A stretch of 64,000 bases of DNA from Streptomyces sp. NBC_00414. GTDB lineage: Bacteria; Actinomycetota; Actinomycetes; Streptomycetales; Streptomycetaceae. The notes under the pieces are model-generated. The model was not told the origin of the DNA. It saw nothing but the letters and a program-made list of their open reading frames with translations, and did no database searches. Both the position numbers and the translations under genes were made by a program. The stretch lies in the NCBI RefSeq assembly GCF_036038375.1, contig NZ_CP107935.1, forward strand, positions 310,001 to 374,000, given 5' to 3'. Shown one piece after another: positions 1 through 8,747 of the stretch (position 1 is the stretch's first letter; each line of letters opens with the position of its first letter).

Positions 1-677
1 GTGCCTTCGCCTGCGTCCAGTCGGTAGCCGGAGCCCCGGACGGTGCGGATCGAGCGCTGCTGGAAGGGAGTGTCGAGTTTGCGGCGCAGGGCGCTGATGT
101 AGACCTCGACGATGTTGACGTCGCCGTCAAAACGGTCGTCCCAGACATGTTCGAGGACCTCGCACTTGGACACCGTCTGGCCCTTGCGGCCGGCCAGATA
201 CTCCAGAACGGCGAACTCACGGGCGGTCAGCGCCATTTCGCGGCCCCCGCGTCGGCAGTGGCGGCCGGCCGGGTCGATCTCCAGGTCTCCGATCCGGATC
301 ACGCTGGGCCGCTCGGGACGGCCTCGGCGGATCAGGGCACGCAGCCGGGCCGCGAGCGCCACAAAGGAGAACGGCTTGGTGACGTAGTCGTCCGCGCCGG
401 TGTCCAGGCCCTCGGCCTGGTCGTACTCGCCGTCCTTGGCGGTGAGCATCAGGACCGGCGTCCACACTCCCTCCTGACGCAGTTGTGCGCACAGCCGCAA
501 GCCGTTCAGACGAGGCAGCATCACGTCCAGTACGAGCACGTCGTACTCGTTCTCCAGCGCCAACTCCAGGCCGCGCGGGCCGTCATGGGCCATATCGACG
601 GCGTACCCCTCGCCGACCAGGCCCCGGCACAGCAGCTCCGCCAACCGCCGGTCGTCCTCGACCACCAGTATCCGCAT
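1..677 (-). CDS. OmpR-family response regulator (3' end beyond window)
   Basis: This is the DNA-binding half of a two-component system. Translating the minus strand from the ATG at 677 gives MRILVVEDDRRLAELL, a receiver domain with acidic cluster ED8-D9, phosphoacceptor Asp51 in VLVLDVML and the conserved Lys in YVTKPF. A winged-helix output domain follows, ending in the typical RRKLDTPF and IRTVRGSGYRL. Only the last few residues are missing. An in-frame ATG at 689 also exists, but GGGAGG directly precedes the ATG at 677, so that start is preferred. A sensor kinase would be expected just beyond the left edge. A long perfect inverted repeat 25 bases upstream suggests autoregulation. Confidence 0.93.
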   Translation of the reverse strand, partial: MRILVVEDDRRLAELLCRGLVGEGYAVDMAHDGPRGLELALENEYDVLVLDVMLPRLNGLRLCAQLRQEGVWTPVLMLTAKDGEYDQAEGLDTGADDYVTKPFSFVALAARLRALIRRGRPERPSVIRIGDLEIDPAGRHCRRGGREMALTAREFAVLEYLAGRKGQTVSKCEVLEHVWDDRFDGDVNIVEVYISALRRKLDTPFQQRSIRTVRGSGYRLDAGEG

Positions 678-701
678 GCCTCCCAGCATGACCGCTCGGT
701 C

Positions 702-748
702 CTGTGGGGAACCTGAAGGGCCTTCAGAAACCTTCAGGTTCCCCACAG
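702..748. promoter_or_regulatory. Perfect 18-bp inverted repeat, likely operator of the response regulator gene
   Basis: Arms 702-719 (CTGTGGGGAACCTGAAGG) and 731-748 are perfect reverse complements around an 11-base spacer. The spacer repeats part of the arm, so CCTTCAG occurs at 721-727 and 731-737 as a direct repeat with a 10-base period. That spacing is typical of OmpR-family binding sites. It lies 25 bases upstream of the regulator's start. Binding of this particular regulator is an inference from position and symmetry. Confidence 0.6.
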
Positions 749-977
749 TCCTGTCATGCCACTGTCTCTTCACGGCCCGCCGAGGAGGGGGATCCACGGA
801 TTCGGGACGAGGGGAAACAGGGTTCCGGAAGCCCGGGACTCAGGTGGGAAGGGGCCGGCCGGGCGGACTACCGGCCCGGTCCCGGGAGGACGGTCGGCCT
901 CGGCGCCGTCCGTGATCCGCCCGTGGTACGTCCTGCCACGAAGTCGGCAGGGAGACGAGAGGGGACCCACGGGTGTG

Positions 978-1028
978 GGCCGAGGGGTGCAGGTCTCCGG
1001 AGGGGGGCCGGACCTGCACCCCTCGGCC
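978..1028 (-). terminator. Strong hairpin downstream of the DUF6493-like gene
   Basis: Arms 978-995 and 1011-1028 are perfect 18-base reverse complements (GGCCGAGGGGTGCAGGTC) with a 15-base loop. It sits about 115 bases beyond the stop of the gene ending at 1144, the right place for its terminator. There is no T-tract, as is usual in Streptomyces. Apart from this hairpin and the operator at 702-748 I see nothing in 678-1143. Confidence 0.7.
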
Positions 1029-1143
1029 TCTCCGCACCCGGTCCCAAGCGCACGCGGTGACGCTGCCTACGGAGTGACGGTGAGACTTCAGTAGGCACGG
1101 TCAAGGGAATCTGCCCCGGGCGGGCAGCGCGAGGGAGGGCCGG

Positions 1144-3924
1144 TCAGCCCAGTACCTCGCGCAGCAGTCGCGCGTTCTTCACCACCTGGCTCGATCCGGT
1201 GCGTCCCGCGGCATTCGTGACCTCGGGTATCTCGCCCTTCGCCGCGCAGCGGGAGGCGCAGTCGACACCGAGGGCGAGCAGCGCTCCGGCGCTCCGGACG
1301 ACGGGGTCACGCAGCAGGTGGGGCAGGAGGGCTTCCAGCACGGACCAGACGGTGGCGTACGCGCCCGTGTCGGCCGCAGACCGCAGGGAGGCAGTCACAC
1401 GGCTCGCCTCGATCCGCCTGCCGCGCAGCATCAGGGTGAGTTGTCGTCCGAGCAGGTCGGTGTCCAGCTGTCCCCGCGCGGCGAGCACGAGCAGCGCGTC
1501 CACCGCCGCGTCGCGTTCGCCCTGCTGGTCGTAGGCAAGGGTGTACGCCAGTGCCAGATGCAGCGCGAATCCCGCCGGGCCGCCCGATTCCGCGGCGAAC
1601 GGCAGAGCGTGGGCCCAGCCCCTGTCGGACACGCGGTACCCGAAGTAGTCGCGGACCATCACGAGTTCGCGGTGGTGCGGCAACTGGGCCAGCCAGAAGG
1701 GGACCATCGGGTGGTGGAGGACCTCCTCGTGCGGCTCGACCAGGGTCGCGGCGGCCGGGAGCAGTGCGGGACCCGGGGCCGGCTCGGGGGGCAGGTGGCT
1801 CAGCCAATCCGTCGGGTGCTTGCGCCAGTGGGCGTCGGGCCAGCCGGCCGGCATGGAGTCCCGGTGCGGCAGGCCGCCCCCGCGCAGCCACCGCGTGAGC
1901 CGATGCCCGGCGTCGGATCCGAGCTGCCCGGCCGCGGCCAGCACCCTCTCGTCGGCGGTCGGGGTGACGCGCAGCAGCGCTTGGGCCAGGTCGACCGGCG
2001 CGGGTGTGATGCCGAGCCCGTCGAGCACCGCGAGCCGCTGCACGAGTACGGCAGCCGCCAGCGCACCCGTGGCATCGGTCGGCACGGAGAGCAGGAACGG
2101 CTGCGCGTCGGTGTCGATGATGTCGATCGCCTCGGCCAGGCGCGCCCGCAGCAGCTCCCCCGCCGGGGAGGGGGCGTTGTGCCTGAGGCGGGCGGTGAAG
2201 TGGGACTTCCTCGGCTCGTCGCCCCGCAGCGCCCTGGCCACGTCGTACACGTCGGACTGGGTGAAGTCGAGGACCTCACGGGGTTCCTTGCGCATGACCG
2301 GCTTCAACGCCCGGGCCAGCGCTTCCCGGTCGAGGCGGGCGTGGCGGACCAGCCCGTCCAGGGCACGTTCGAACGCCACCACGTCCTTGTCGTTCGCGAC
2401 GACCGCGGCAAGCTCCTCGGCGACCTCGACGACCGTCTCGATGGGACCCGGCACCGGGCGGGGTTCGGGCACGGCGGGCAGCAAGTCGGCGTACCGGCCG
2501 GTGAGTCGGTCCGATTCCTCGGTGAACTGGTTCGATTCGTCGGTGAACTGAGCCTGCGCGTCGGCGAGTTGGTCCGGCGCGGTGCCAAGGAGTTCCGCGG
2601 CCCGTGCCGCGAGACCGGGGCTGATCCGTGCGGCGGCCGTGCGCAGCTCCGGCAGTACGGAGTAGCCCGCGGCCTTGAGATGCCGGGCGATCACGTCGAG
2701 GGCCTGTTCCTGGAGGCCGACGTCCTGGTGGCCGAGGGCCGCGGACGCGTGGAGAACGGTCCGGGCGGCGCGCGCGGGGTCCTTGCGCGCCGCCCGGTCG
2801 AGCCGTACGAGCTGGTTGCGGACCAGTTTCTTCTCCGGGCGGAGCAGGACCCTCTCGCACACCTCGGTGAACACGTCGGACTCCAGCAACCCGGCCTCGT
2901 CCAGGCCGATCATGACCTCCTGGGCGTAGGAGGCCACCGGCGACGACAGGTCGAGCAGTGCCACATGGTCCCGGAGGGCGAGCGCGCTCTCGGCCGGGGT
3001 GAGAGCGAGGGCGCGCAGATACGCGAGCGGCGGCGCGGTCTGTGAACGTGTGCCGTTCTGGAGCAGCCGCGCGAGCAACGGCTCGGCCAGCGCTACGCGT
3101 TCGCGAGTCAGGGAGGCGTGCTCCGCCGGTGTGAGGGCGAGTTCTGTCAGTATCGCCGCGGATTTCCACGCCCATGATTCGGAGTCGGTCAGGTCGGTGA
3201 AGACGCGCCGGATCAGCGCGGCACGGTCGACCAGCCCCTCCTCACCGAGACTGATGAGGGCGCCCAGCATGGTGTCTTCCCTGACGTACGACCGGCCTCT
3301 GGTGGTGAGCAGGCTGTGGAACGATTCCGCGCCGAGGTACACGCCCGGTCGTTCCAGCGCCAGCGGGAGGAGCGTCGGTGACAGGTCGTCCGTGCGCAGC
3401 CGTTCCAGGATGGTGGCGCCCGGCCGGGGACCGCCGCGCAGGTGTGCCGGATGCTCCCAGGTGTTGTCGCGCCAGCGCAGCCAGCTCTGGATGAACCCGT
3501 CGGACGTCGGGACGGGACAGCCGGTGTCGTGGACGAGGTGTTCGACGAGGTCCGACCTGACGGTCCTCCCGGGCGTCGACCGGTCGGCGAGGTGTGCGGC
3601 GAGCTCGGCCCGCCAGGCGACGGGGTGGAGGTTCACCGCGTCGAGCATCCAGGCGCCGCCGAGGGGCAGAAAGAGCAAGTGGCCGCCGTTCTCGGGCCGC
3701 AGGATCCAGTCGGCCGCGGTCGCGGGATCGGTCCGGCAGCCGAGTTCGGCGGCGAGCTGGGCGGCCTTTTCCTCGTCGGACAGGGAAGGCCAGCCGGCCT
3801 GCACCGTCGCGCGCCGGGCCGCAAGGTCCTCGGTCTGGGCCGCGCGCGCGTCCGGCGTCAACGCGCCGAGTTCCCGGAGCACTCCTTCGACGTCGGCGGC
3901 TTCCGCGAGTTGAACCAACTTCAT
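1144..3924 (-). CDS. Large DUF6493-like protein
   Basis: A 926-residue protein of unknown function, begun by an ATG at 3924 (MKLVQLAEAADVEGVLRELG). It is alanine- and leucine-rich and looks largely alpha-helical and HEAT-like, with no signal peptide or membrane segment. Length, start and repetitive helical character fit the DUF6493 proteins that in Streptomyces sit beside SWIM zinc-finger genes; I recognise the family from general resemblance only. The start overlaps the stop of the preceding small gene by four bases (ATGA), so the two are translationally coupled. The upstream partner looks gutted (see 3921-4244). A strong hairpin follows at 978-1028. Confidence 0.7.
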   Translation of the reverse strand: MKLVQLAEAADVEGVLRELGALTPDARAAQTEDLAARRATVQAGWPSLSDEEKAAQLAAELGCRTDPATAADWILRPENGGHLLFLPLGGAWMLDAVNLHPVAWRAELAAHLADRSTPGRTVRSDLVEHLVHDTGCPVPTSDGFIQSWLRWRDNTWEHPAHLRGGPRPGATILERLRTDDLSPTLLPLALERPGVYLGAESFHSLLTTRGRSYVREDTMLGALISLGEEGLVDRAALIRRVFTDLTDSESWAWKSAAILTELALTPAEHASLTRERVALAEPLLARLLQNGTRSQTAPPLAYLRALALTPAESALALRDHVALLDLSSPVASYAQEVMIGLDEAGLLESDVFTEVCERVLLRPEKKLVRNQLVRLDRAARKDPARAARTVLHASAALGHQDVGLQEQALDVIARHLKAAGYSVLPELRTAAARISPGLAARAAELLGTAPDQLADAQAQFTDESNQFTEESDRLTGRYADLLPAVPEPRPVPGPIETVVEVAEELAAVVANDKDVVAFERALDGLVRHARLDREALARALKPVMRKEPREVLDFTQSDVYDVARALRGDEPRKSHFTARLRHNAPSPAGELLRARLAEAIDIIDTDAQPFLLSVPTDATGALAAAVLVQRLAVLDGLGITPAPVDLAQALLRVTPTADERVLAAAGQLGSDAGHRLTRWLRGGGLPHRDSMPAGWPDAHWRKHPTDWLSHLPPEPAPGPALLPAAATLVEPHEEVLHHPMVPFWLAQLPHHRELVMVRDYFGYRVSDRGWAHALPFAAESGGPAGFALHLALAYTLAYDQQGERDAAVDALLVLAARGQLDTDLLGRQLTLMLRGRRIEASRVTASLRSAADTGAYATVWSVLEALLPHLLRDPVVRSAGALLALGVDCASRCAAKGEIPEVTNAAGRTGSSQVVKNARLLREVLG

Positions 3925-4244
3925 CGTGCCGCCTCCGATCGTGCCGGGTCCCCGACCGCTTCGGCCCTCGTGTCGTCGTCACTGTCGAGCCGGGCGTACA
4001 CCCCGCAGCAGCCGGAGAAGAACTCGAAGCGCGGCCGGTCCCCGTCGGCCGTCACGACCGGGTCGAGCGAGGCCCCCGCGTTCGACCGGTAGGAGCGGGC
4101 CGCCGCCACATCGGCGACCGCCGGCAGAGCCGTCGCGGCGGCGGCCGACGCGCTGGTCGGTGCGGTCAGAAACCCGGCGGTGGGTCCACGCACGGCCGAG
4201 GGGTGTAAGTGGGAGTAGGACTGCACGAGTTGGGTCACGCACAC
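3921..4244 (-). pseudogene. SWIM zinc-finger-type gene, internally deleted to 107 residues
   Basis: The N-terminal part resembles the start of Streptomyces SWIM zinc-finger proteins: TQLVQSYSHLHPSAVRGPT, then AGFLTAPTSASAA, LDPVVTADGDRPRFEFF and SGCCGVYARLD. Those proteins are normally several hundred residues and carry a C-x-C...C-x-H motif. Here the homology stops at about residue 88 and runs into an 18-residue tail that still ends in a four-base overlap with the next gene. The simplest reading is an in-frame internal deletion that removed the SWIM motif but kept both ends. Transposase remnants lie just upstream. The family assignment is from memory. Confidence 0.5.
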
Positions 4245-4254
4245 ACGCTACGAC

Positions 4255-4335
4255 CAAGGACTGACACCGGAGATCAGCGACCACGGTTCGTCCGACACGA
4301 TCCACGACCGCGACTGACGCCTCCACCTCTCCCAG
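4255..4335 (-). mobile_element. IS5-family transposase remnant (N-terminal piece)
   Basis: The minus strand reads RRQSRSWIVSDEPWSLISG before stopping. This matches the conserved start of IS5-family transposases (W-V-S-D-E-L-W-x-L-I-E-P-L-L). Only about 25 residues remain, with no terminal repeats or catalytic residues. It lies immediately upstream of the truncated SWIM-like gene. Confidence 0.5.
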
Positions 4336-4390
4336 ACCAACGGTTCGGACGGGCAGTCCCGCATCCTGCCGGTCCTGAACTCCTACAGAA

Positions 4391-4521
4391 GGGTCGGCGC
4401 CATCCACGACGCCGGAGTTCCGGGGCAGGGTGGGGTCGGCCGTGACGGCGTCGAGGTCGCGCGGGAGGTGCTGAGCAAAGTGGCGGAGGCTGGGCAGTTC
4501 GGCGGTGACGCTGTCTGCTTC
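4391..4521 (-). mobile_element. ISL3-family transposase remnant (C-terminal piece)
   Basis: The minus strand encodes ELPSLRHFAQHLPRDLDAV, then ADPTLPRNSGVVDGAD. This follows the C-terminal ISL3 transposase pattern (LP-L--FA--L-RD-DAV-A-LTLP-SG-VEG). The frame breaks where N-R-I-K-M would follow. No ends or target duplications were identified. Confidence 0.5.
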
Positions 4522-5087
4522 GATCCCCGCACCAACTGGGTACGGCCCCGCCGTCCCCCACGCCGCCGATCTCTGTCCGTTGTGCCCGCCGGCAGTGAGC
4601 GCTCTTGGAGCATGCGGGAGGAGGGACGCTCGATGGTCCACCGGTCGATGCGCAAGACGATCCGACGCCCCGGGGTGGGACGCCTCGTCCTGGACTGCGT
4701 CACGCTGCTGCTCTACGGGCTAACGTCATCGACGCTTACCTCAGCCGGGACACCGATGGCTTGTGGGCCTTGTCCCTCCTCGGCCACCCGACGCTTCCGC
4801 GCTGACATCGGCCGCTCACCCGGCCGGCTCCTCACCCGACCGGTGGCTGACCCGACCGGTGGCTCACCCAACAGCGCATCGGGCGAGCCCACGCCCTTCC
4901 TGGACCGCACCGACCTGCCCACCGACGAGGTCGCCTCCACCGCAGCTTCGGCACGGTCGGCTCACTGCGATTCGCCTACCCGCCGAACTGGGAGTCTCCC
5001 CTCGCCACCCGCCCGCGCGACTCGACGTGCGCTGGAGCGGCAGCTGATGAACAGTCGTACCAAGTTCCCCACCAGAAGGAGATCCTC
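4522..5087. other. Intergenic stretch with no supported gene
   Basis: Several short open frames exist on both strands, but none shows consistent codon use, a ribosome site or recognisable protein sequence. Given the transposase remnants just before it, this may be decayed DNA. The ribosome site AGAAGGAG at its right end belongs to the small secreted protein at 5088. Confidence 0.4.
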
Positions 5088-5264
5088 ATGCTTCGGCGTA
5101 TCTCACTCGTTGTAGCCGGTGTGCTCGCGGTCGGCTTCATGGCCGCGGCCCCTGCCGCCGCTCACCCCTCGGACATTGAAGGCTGCTGGGCGTCCGGCGG
5201 CTTTGTGAAGGTCGACGACGTCAAGGTCGCGGACTTCGACGCCACCTGCTGGTCCGTCGACTGA
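5088..5264 (+). CDS. Small secreted two-cysteine protein (58 residues)
   Basis: ATG at 5088 is preceded by an excellent ribosome site (AGAAGGAGATC, 5075-5085). The product starts with a clear Sec signal peptide: MLRR, a hydrophobic core, then AAAPAAA with predicted cleavage near Ala25. The mature part is about 33 residues, acidic, with two cysteines (33 and 54), each followed by Trp, and ends in CWSVD. One disulfide is plausible. A perfect 16-base hairpin follows at 5344-5380, so it looks like a complete single-gene unit. I do not recognise the family; a secreted signalling, surface or antimicrobial peptide would all fit. Confidence 0.75.
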   Translation: MLRRISLVVAGVLAVGFMAAAPAAAHPSDIEGCWASGGFVKVDDVKVADFDATCWSVD

Positions 5265-5343
5265 CAACGAGCCACAGACGGACCGGTGACCAGCCGTATG
5301 CGCAACTGCGCATGGCACGCGTCCCGGCCGTCCGCCGCCGGAG

Positions 5344-5380
5344 ACGTCGTACGGGCCGCTGACCGCGGCCCGTACGACGT
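5344..5380 (+). terminator. Perfect 16-bp hairpin after the small secreted protein gene
   Basis: ACGTCGTACGGGCCGC (5344-5359) pairs perfectly with 5365-5380 across a 5-base loop. It lies 80 bases after the stop at 5264, with no T-tract. Confidence 0.75.
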
Positions 5381-5785
5381 CGACGCGGCGGCCCTCACCG
5401 AGCAGTGGGCGGTGCGGCACAGCTTGTGTGGCGCGCCGAGGGCGGACCCGGGACCGACTGGCAATCCGGCGTCCGCTACGAAAGCGCGAACCCGCCCAGC
5501 GCACCCGCCCGCGGACGCGTGACTCGAACGTCGCCCGGCAGCCGTGGGACGAAAGCGAGCACGTGCCGGCGCTCCCCCAGGGACAGTCGCTACCGGTTTG
5601 GGCCGACACTCCGCCGCTCACGCGCGCGGCGCCTGGAAGCCGAGAGCTCGTCCGCCTCGCGCCTGTCCTACGGCGGCGCCGATGTCTCCTCCACGCGTCA
5701 CGCTGCCGGGAACCCGTACTACGCCGCGCAGCGGGGAGCCCTCGGGTCTCGCCGCCCAGGTCGAAGCGAGTGCGGTCACCACACC
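5381..5785. other. Intergenic stretch between a terminator and a convergent esterase gene
   Basis: No open frame here has a good start, ribosome site or recognisable sequence. Nothing further is seen. Confidence 0.4.
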
Positions 5786-7309
5786 TCATGACGGGGAGCG
5801 AACCACATGCGGGTCGGGTCGAGCCCACGCCTGTCGTTCCTGGCCGTGAGGGTCGTCGATCTGGGTCCACTCCGTGTCGATACGCATGGTGGTCCGGCGC
5901 TCGGGGTCGTAAGGGTCCCAGCCCGCATCACCCGTCGATGCGAACCGGATCCATGTCTCGTGCATGCGAGTGGCAAGGTCGGCGGGCGGCCCGTCGGGGC
6001 CGAGCAGAGCACGGGCACCGCGCAACCGGGGCAGCCGGGCGAGATCAAAGACGAAAGGCAACTCCACCGCGTGGGCGGCACCGAGCTGACCGTCCAGAGC
6101 GTGGGAACGCCACGCGAACTCATAGCCGAACGTGGCGGCCCCGGACCGGCCGGCGTGTGCGTCTGCCAGGGCCCGGCTGCCCGCACCGAACAGCGCGTCG
6201 CCCATGATGGCCGACCGCAGCTCGCCGAAGGCCGCTCCCGGGCGGGCCCTGCGGTACGTGTCCACGAGCCGGGCCGGATCGGGATGAGCACGTACCGCGA
6301 CGGCTTCCACGTCCTGGCTCGTCGAGGTGGCGTAGGTGCCCACCGGGACCAGGTAGAGGTTTCCCTCCTCCGTGTTCGTCCCGATGAGCAGGTCGACGTC
6401 GGCACCGAGGCCCGCCACGACGGTATCGGCGGGCTGGGTGTCCAGGACCAGGCTGAAGGGGCTGAGCCCGACCAGCGGGTCGTGGTGGGTCGCTGTCCGC
6501 AGGTCGATGCCGGCGAGTGCGGAGGCCGCTTCGACCAGGCGGTCGTCCGGGATCCTCGCGAAGGCGTCGACGTGCGGCTCGATGCCCAGGTGCCGTGCGG
6601 CAGCCCCGGTGACACGGGCCGCCTGCTCGGTCGTGAACGCGCCCAGGCCGTTGCCGCTCTGGACGATCGCCCGGCGGAAGAGGCCCGCGGCCTCCGGAGT
6701 CGCCAGAATCCCGCCGACGACGGTCGCCCCCGCGGACTGACCGAAGAGAGTGACATTGTGCGGGGCCCCGCCGAAGGCGGCGATGTTGTCCCGCACCCAG
6801 CGCAGCGCGGCCACGACGTCGAGCAGGCCGCGGTTCGCGGGCGCCCCGGGAATGTCGAGGAACCCCCCTATACCCAGGCGGTAGTTGAGGGTCACGAGGA
6901 CGACACCGTCACGGGCGAAGGCAGAACCGTCGTACAGCGCGGACCGCGTCGACCCGGCGACGAATCCACCGCCGTGGACGAACACCATGACGGGCAGGTC
7001 GCCGTCCGCGTGGGCGGGTGTCCAGACGTTGACCGTGAGGTAGTCCTCCCCATGGCTCCAACCGGTCCCGAAGTAGGGGGACATGTCCACGCTGCCGAGG
7101 CTGCGTTCGGACTGCGGCGCGTTGGGTCCCCGCGCCGTGGCGTCCCGGACCCCGTCCCACGGTTCGTGCGGTTGCGGCGCCGCGAAGCGGCCGGCGCCAC
7201 GGGGCGGAGCGGCGTAGGGGATGTTCAGGAAAGCCGTGGTGCCGCCCTGGCTCAGGCCGCGGACGGATCCCCTCGTCGTGGTCACGACAGGGTCGGTGTG
7301 ATCGTTCAC
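5786..7309 (-). CDS. Type-B carboxylesterase (PnbA-like)
   Basis: A 507-residue alpha/beta hydrolase of the carboxylesterase/lipase type-B family, which hydrolyses carboxylic esters. Visible motifs are the start IPYAAPPRGAGRF, the LTVNVWTP block, the oxyanion-hole motif HGGGF, the nucleophile elbow GQSAGA, the acidic residue region GTNTEEGN, and the catalytic His in GAAHAVELPFVF. There is no signal peptide, so it is probably cytoplasmic. Length is normal for the family. It lies 21 bases downstream of the metallo-beta-lactamase-fold gene on the same strand, so the two are likely one operon, perhaps for ester or lactone breakdown. The substrate cannot be inferred. Confidence 0.93.
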   Translation of the reverse strand: MNDHTDPVVTTTRGSVRGLSQGGTTAFLNIPYAAPPRGAGRFAAPQPHEPWDGVRDATARGPNAPQSERSLGSVDMSPYFGTGWSHGEDYLTVNVWTPAHADGDLPVMVFVHGGGFVAGSTRSALYDGSAFARDGVVLVTLNYRLGIGGFLDIPGAPANRGLLDVVAALRWVRDNIAAFGGAPHNVTLFGQSAGATVVGGILATPEAAGLFRRAIVQSGNGLGAFTTEQAARVTGAAARHLGIEPHVDAFARIPDDRLVEAASALAGIDLRTATHHDPLVGLSPFSLVLDTQPADTVVAGLGADVDLLIGTNTEEGNLYLVPVGTYATSTSQDVEAVAVRAHPDPARLVDTYRRARPGAAFGELRSAIMGDALFGAGSRALADAHAGRSGAATFGYEFAWRSHALDGQLGAAHAVELPFVFDLARLPRLRGARALLGPDGPPADLATRMHETWIRFASTGDAGWDPYDPERRTTMRIDTEWTQIDDPHGQERQAWARPDPHVVRSPS

Positions 7310-7330
7310 TGATGTGCCTCTCCGCAGGGC

Positions 7331-8245
7331 TCAGCCCTGCTCGGTGTACGGGGCGAAGGCGGCCCAGCCTGTGATGGCGAACCTGCTGCCGTCGCGCACA
7401 ACTTCCGCGGCGCCGTGGCCGCCCAGGTGCGCGGGAACGACGAGGGCGTTGTTGTCCGCCGCCCAGCCCAGCACCTTGCGGCGGGTGGCGCGCGCCTGCG
7501 CGGGGTCCTCGCAGAAGCAACTGTTGGAGTCCGGTTCGAGGATCTGCACAGGACTGTGCAGCAGGTCGCCGACGAGGACCGCTCGGTCCGACCCGGAGGT
7601 GAGGGTGAGTACGCAGGATCCGGGGGTGTGTCCCGGGGCGGTGTCCAGACGCAGACCGGCGTCGATCTGGTGGCTGTCCTCCCACAGCAGCGTCTGGCCG
7701 GCCTGGTGAACCGGGGCGACACTGTCCTCGAACACGTTCTGGTTGCCGCGTCCGAGTACGGTCCTGTGGCCGTTGTCCGGGTGCCAGAAGTCGAAGTCGT
7801 CCTTCGGCATGAGGTAGGTGGCGTTGGGAAAGGTGGGGACCCAAGTACGCCCGTCGAGGTAGGTGTTCCAGCCGACGTGATCGATGTGCAGGTGCGTGTT
7901 GATCACGATGTCCACGTCCTCGGGACGGACACCGGCGCGGGCGAGGTTGTCGAGGAAAGCGGTGTCCATCCGGCTCCACACAGGCGCGTACGGGCGCTCC
8001 TTGTGATTGCCCACGCCGGTGTCGACGAGGATGGTCCTGCCCTCACTGCGCAGCAGCCAGGTCTGGATCGCCGAGTTGACGATCCGGGTGTCGTCGTCCA
8101 GGAAGTCCGGAACCAGCATTCCACGGTTCTCTTCCCATGCCTTCGCGGGGCTTTCCGGAAAGAACGTCTCGGGCGTCATGTCCACGGGCCCGGAGTACTC
8201 CCAGACGCGGGTGAGTGAGATGTTCCCCAAGGTAATGGTGTTCAT
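7331..8245 (-). CDS. Metallo-beta-lactamase-fold hydrolase
   Basis: A 304-residue MBL-fold enzyme. The metal-binding motif HLHIDH is at residues 118-123, followed by VGWNT. A later His lies in DTAPGHTPGS, an Asp in RAVLVGDLLHS, and a final His in VVPAHLGGHG. No signal peptide is present, so it acts in the cytoplasm. Members of this group include lactonases and other hydrolases that open small esters or lactones. It is the first gene of a tight pair with the carboxylesterase (21-base gap). Confidence 0.92.
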   Translation of the reverse strand: MNTITLGNISLTRVWEYSGPVDMTPETFFPESPAKAWEENRGMLVPDFLDDDTRIVNSAIQTWLLRSEGRTILVDTGVGNHKERPYAPVWSRMDTAFLDNLARAGVRPEDVDIVINTHLHIDHVGWNTYLDGRTWVPTFPNATYLMPKDDFDFWHPDNGHRTVLGRGNQNVFEDSVAPVHQAGQTLLWEDSHQIDAGLRLDTAPGHTPGSCVLTLTSGSDRAVLVGDLLHSPVQILEPDSNSCFCEDPAQARATRRKVLGWAADNNALVVPAHLGGHGAAEVVRDGSRFAITGWAAFAPYTEQG

Positions 8246-8734
8246 GGCCGGTCTCCACTGTGTCGTCTCATCAGGTGTCTTGCCTCATCGGGTGTGTCGT
8301 CTCATCGGGTCGGTCCGTCCGGCGGGACGGCTGCTGTCGGTGACGCGGCGGGAAGGGCGACGCCGGTGGCCATGTGGTCGCGGAGTGCGTCGCGGCGCGT
8401 GCGGCCGAGCACCGGGTCCAGGCTCTGGTGAACGTGTGCTCGGCCGTCTCGGACCCGGGGGCGGAGCCGGTCCGGCGGGTGGTGTTGTGCAAGAAATGCT
8501 CCTGGATCGGACGGACGGCGGACGGCGGACGGCCGATCGGGTAAGGGCTGAGGGCCGACCGGGCCGGGGAGCCGCCCAGGGCTCAGGCCCACTGCCGACA
8601 CGGCCGACGGGCGGCCGGGACGGGGTCGCCGGGGGTGAACGGTGCTGAACCCATGTCAGCGGCATCGCGGCGGCCCAGCCAGACCAGGCCGTGCCTATCC
8701 CTGGCCGGGGCAGGCTGCCGTTCGGCGGGGCTCG
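8246..8734. other. Divergent intergenic region, no supported gene
   Basis: About 490 bases separate the MBL-fold gene from the divergent regulator. The left end holds three near-copies of CTCATCRGGTGTS (8267-8310). No open frame is convincing; one minus-strand stretch reads LGRTRRDALRDHMATG and could be a gene remnant, which I cannot place. Confidence 0.35.
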
Positions 8735-8740
8735 CATACT
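8735..8740 (+). promoter_or_regulatory. Candidate -10 element for a leaderless regulator mRNA
   Basis: CATACT lies seven bases before the ATG at 8748, which has no ribosome site. That spacing implies transcription starting at or next to the ATG, a leaderless message as is common in Streptomyces. Assigned by eye. Confidence 0.4.
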
Positions 8741-8747
8741 GGACCCC

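Noticed and set aside
1318..3045. 575-codon plus-strand open frame
   Set aside because: Antisense shadow of the DUF6493-like gene; low-complexity composition and no ribosome site.
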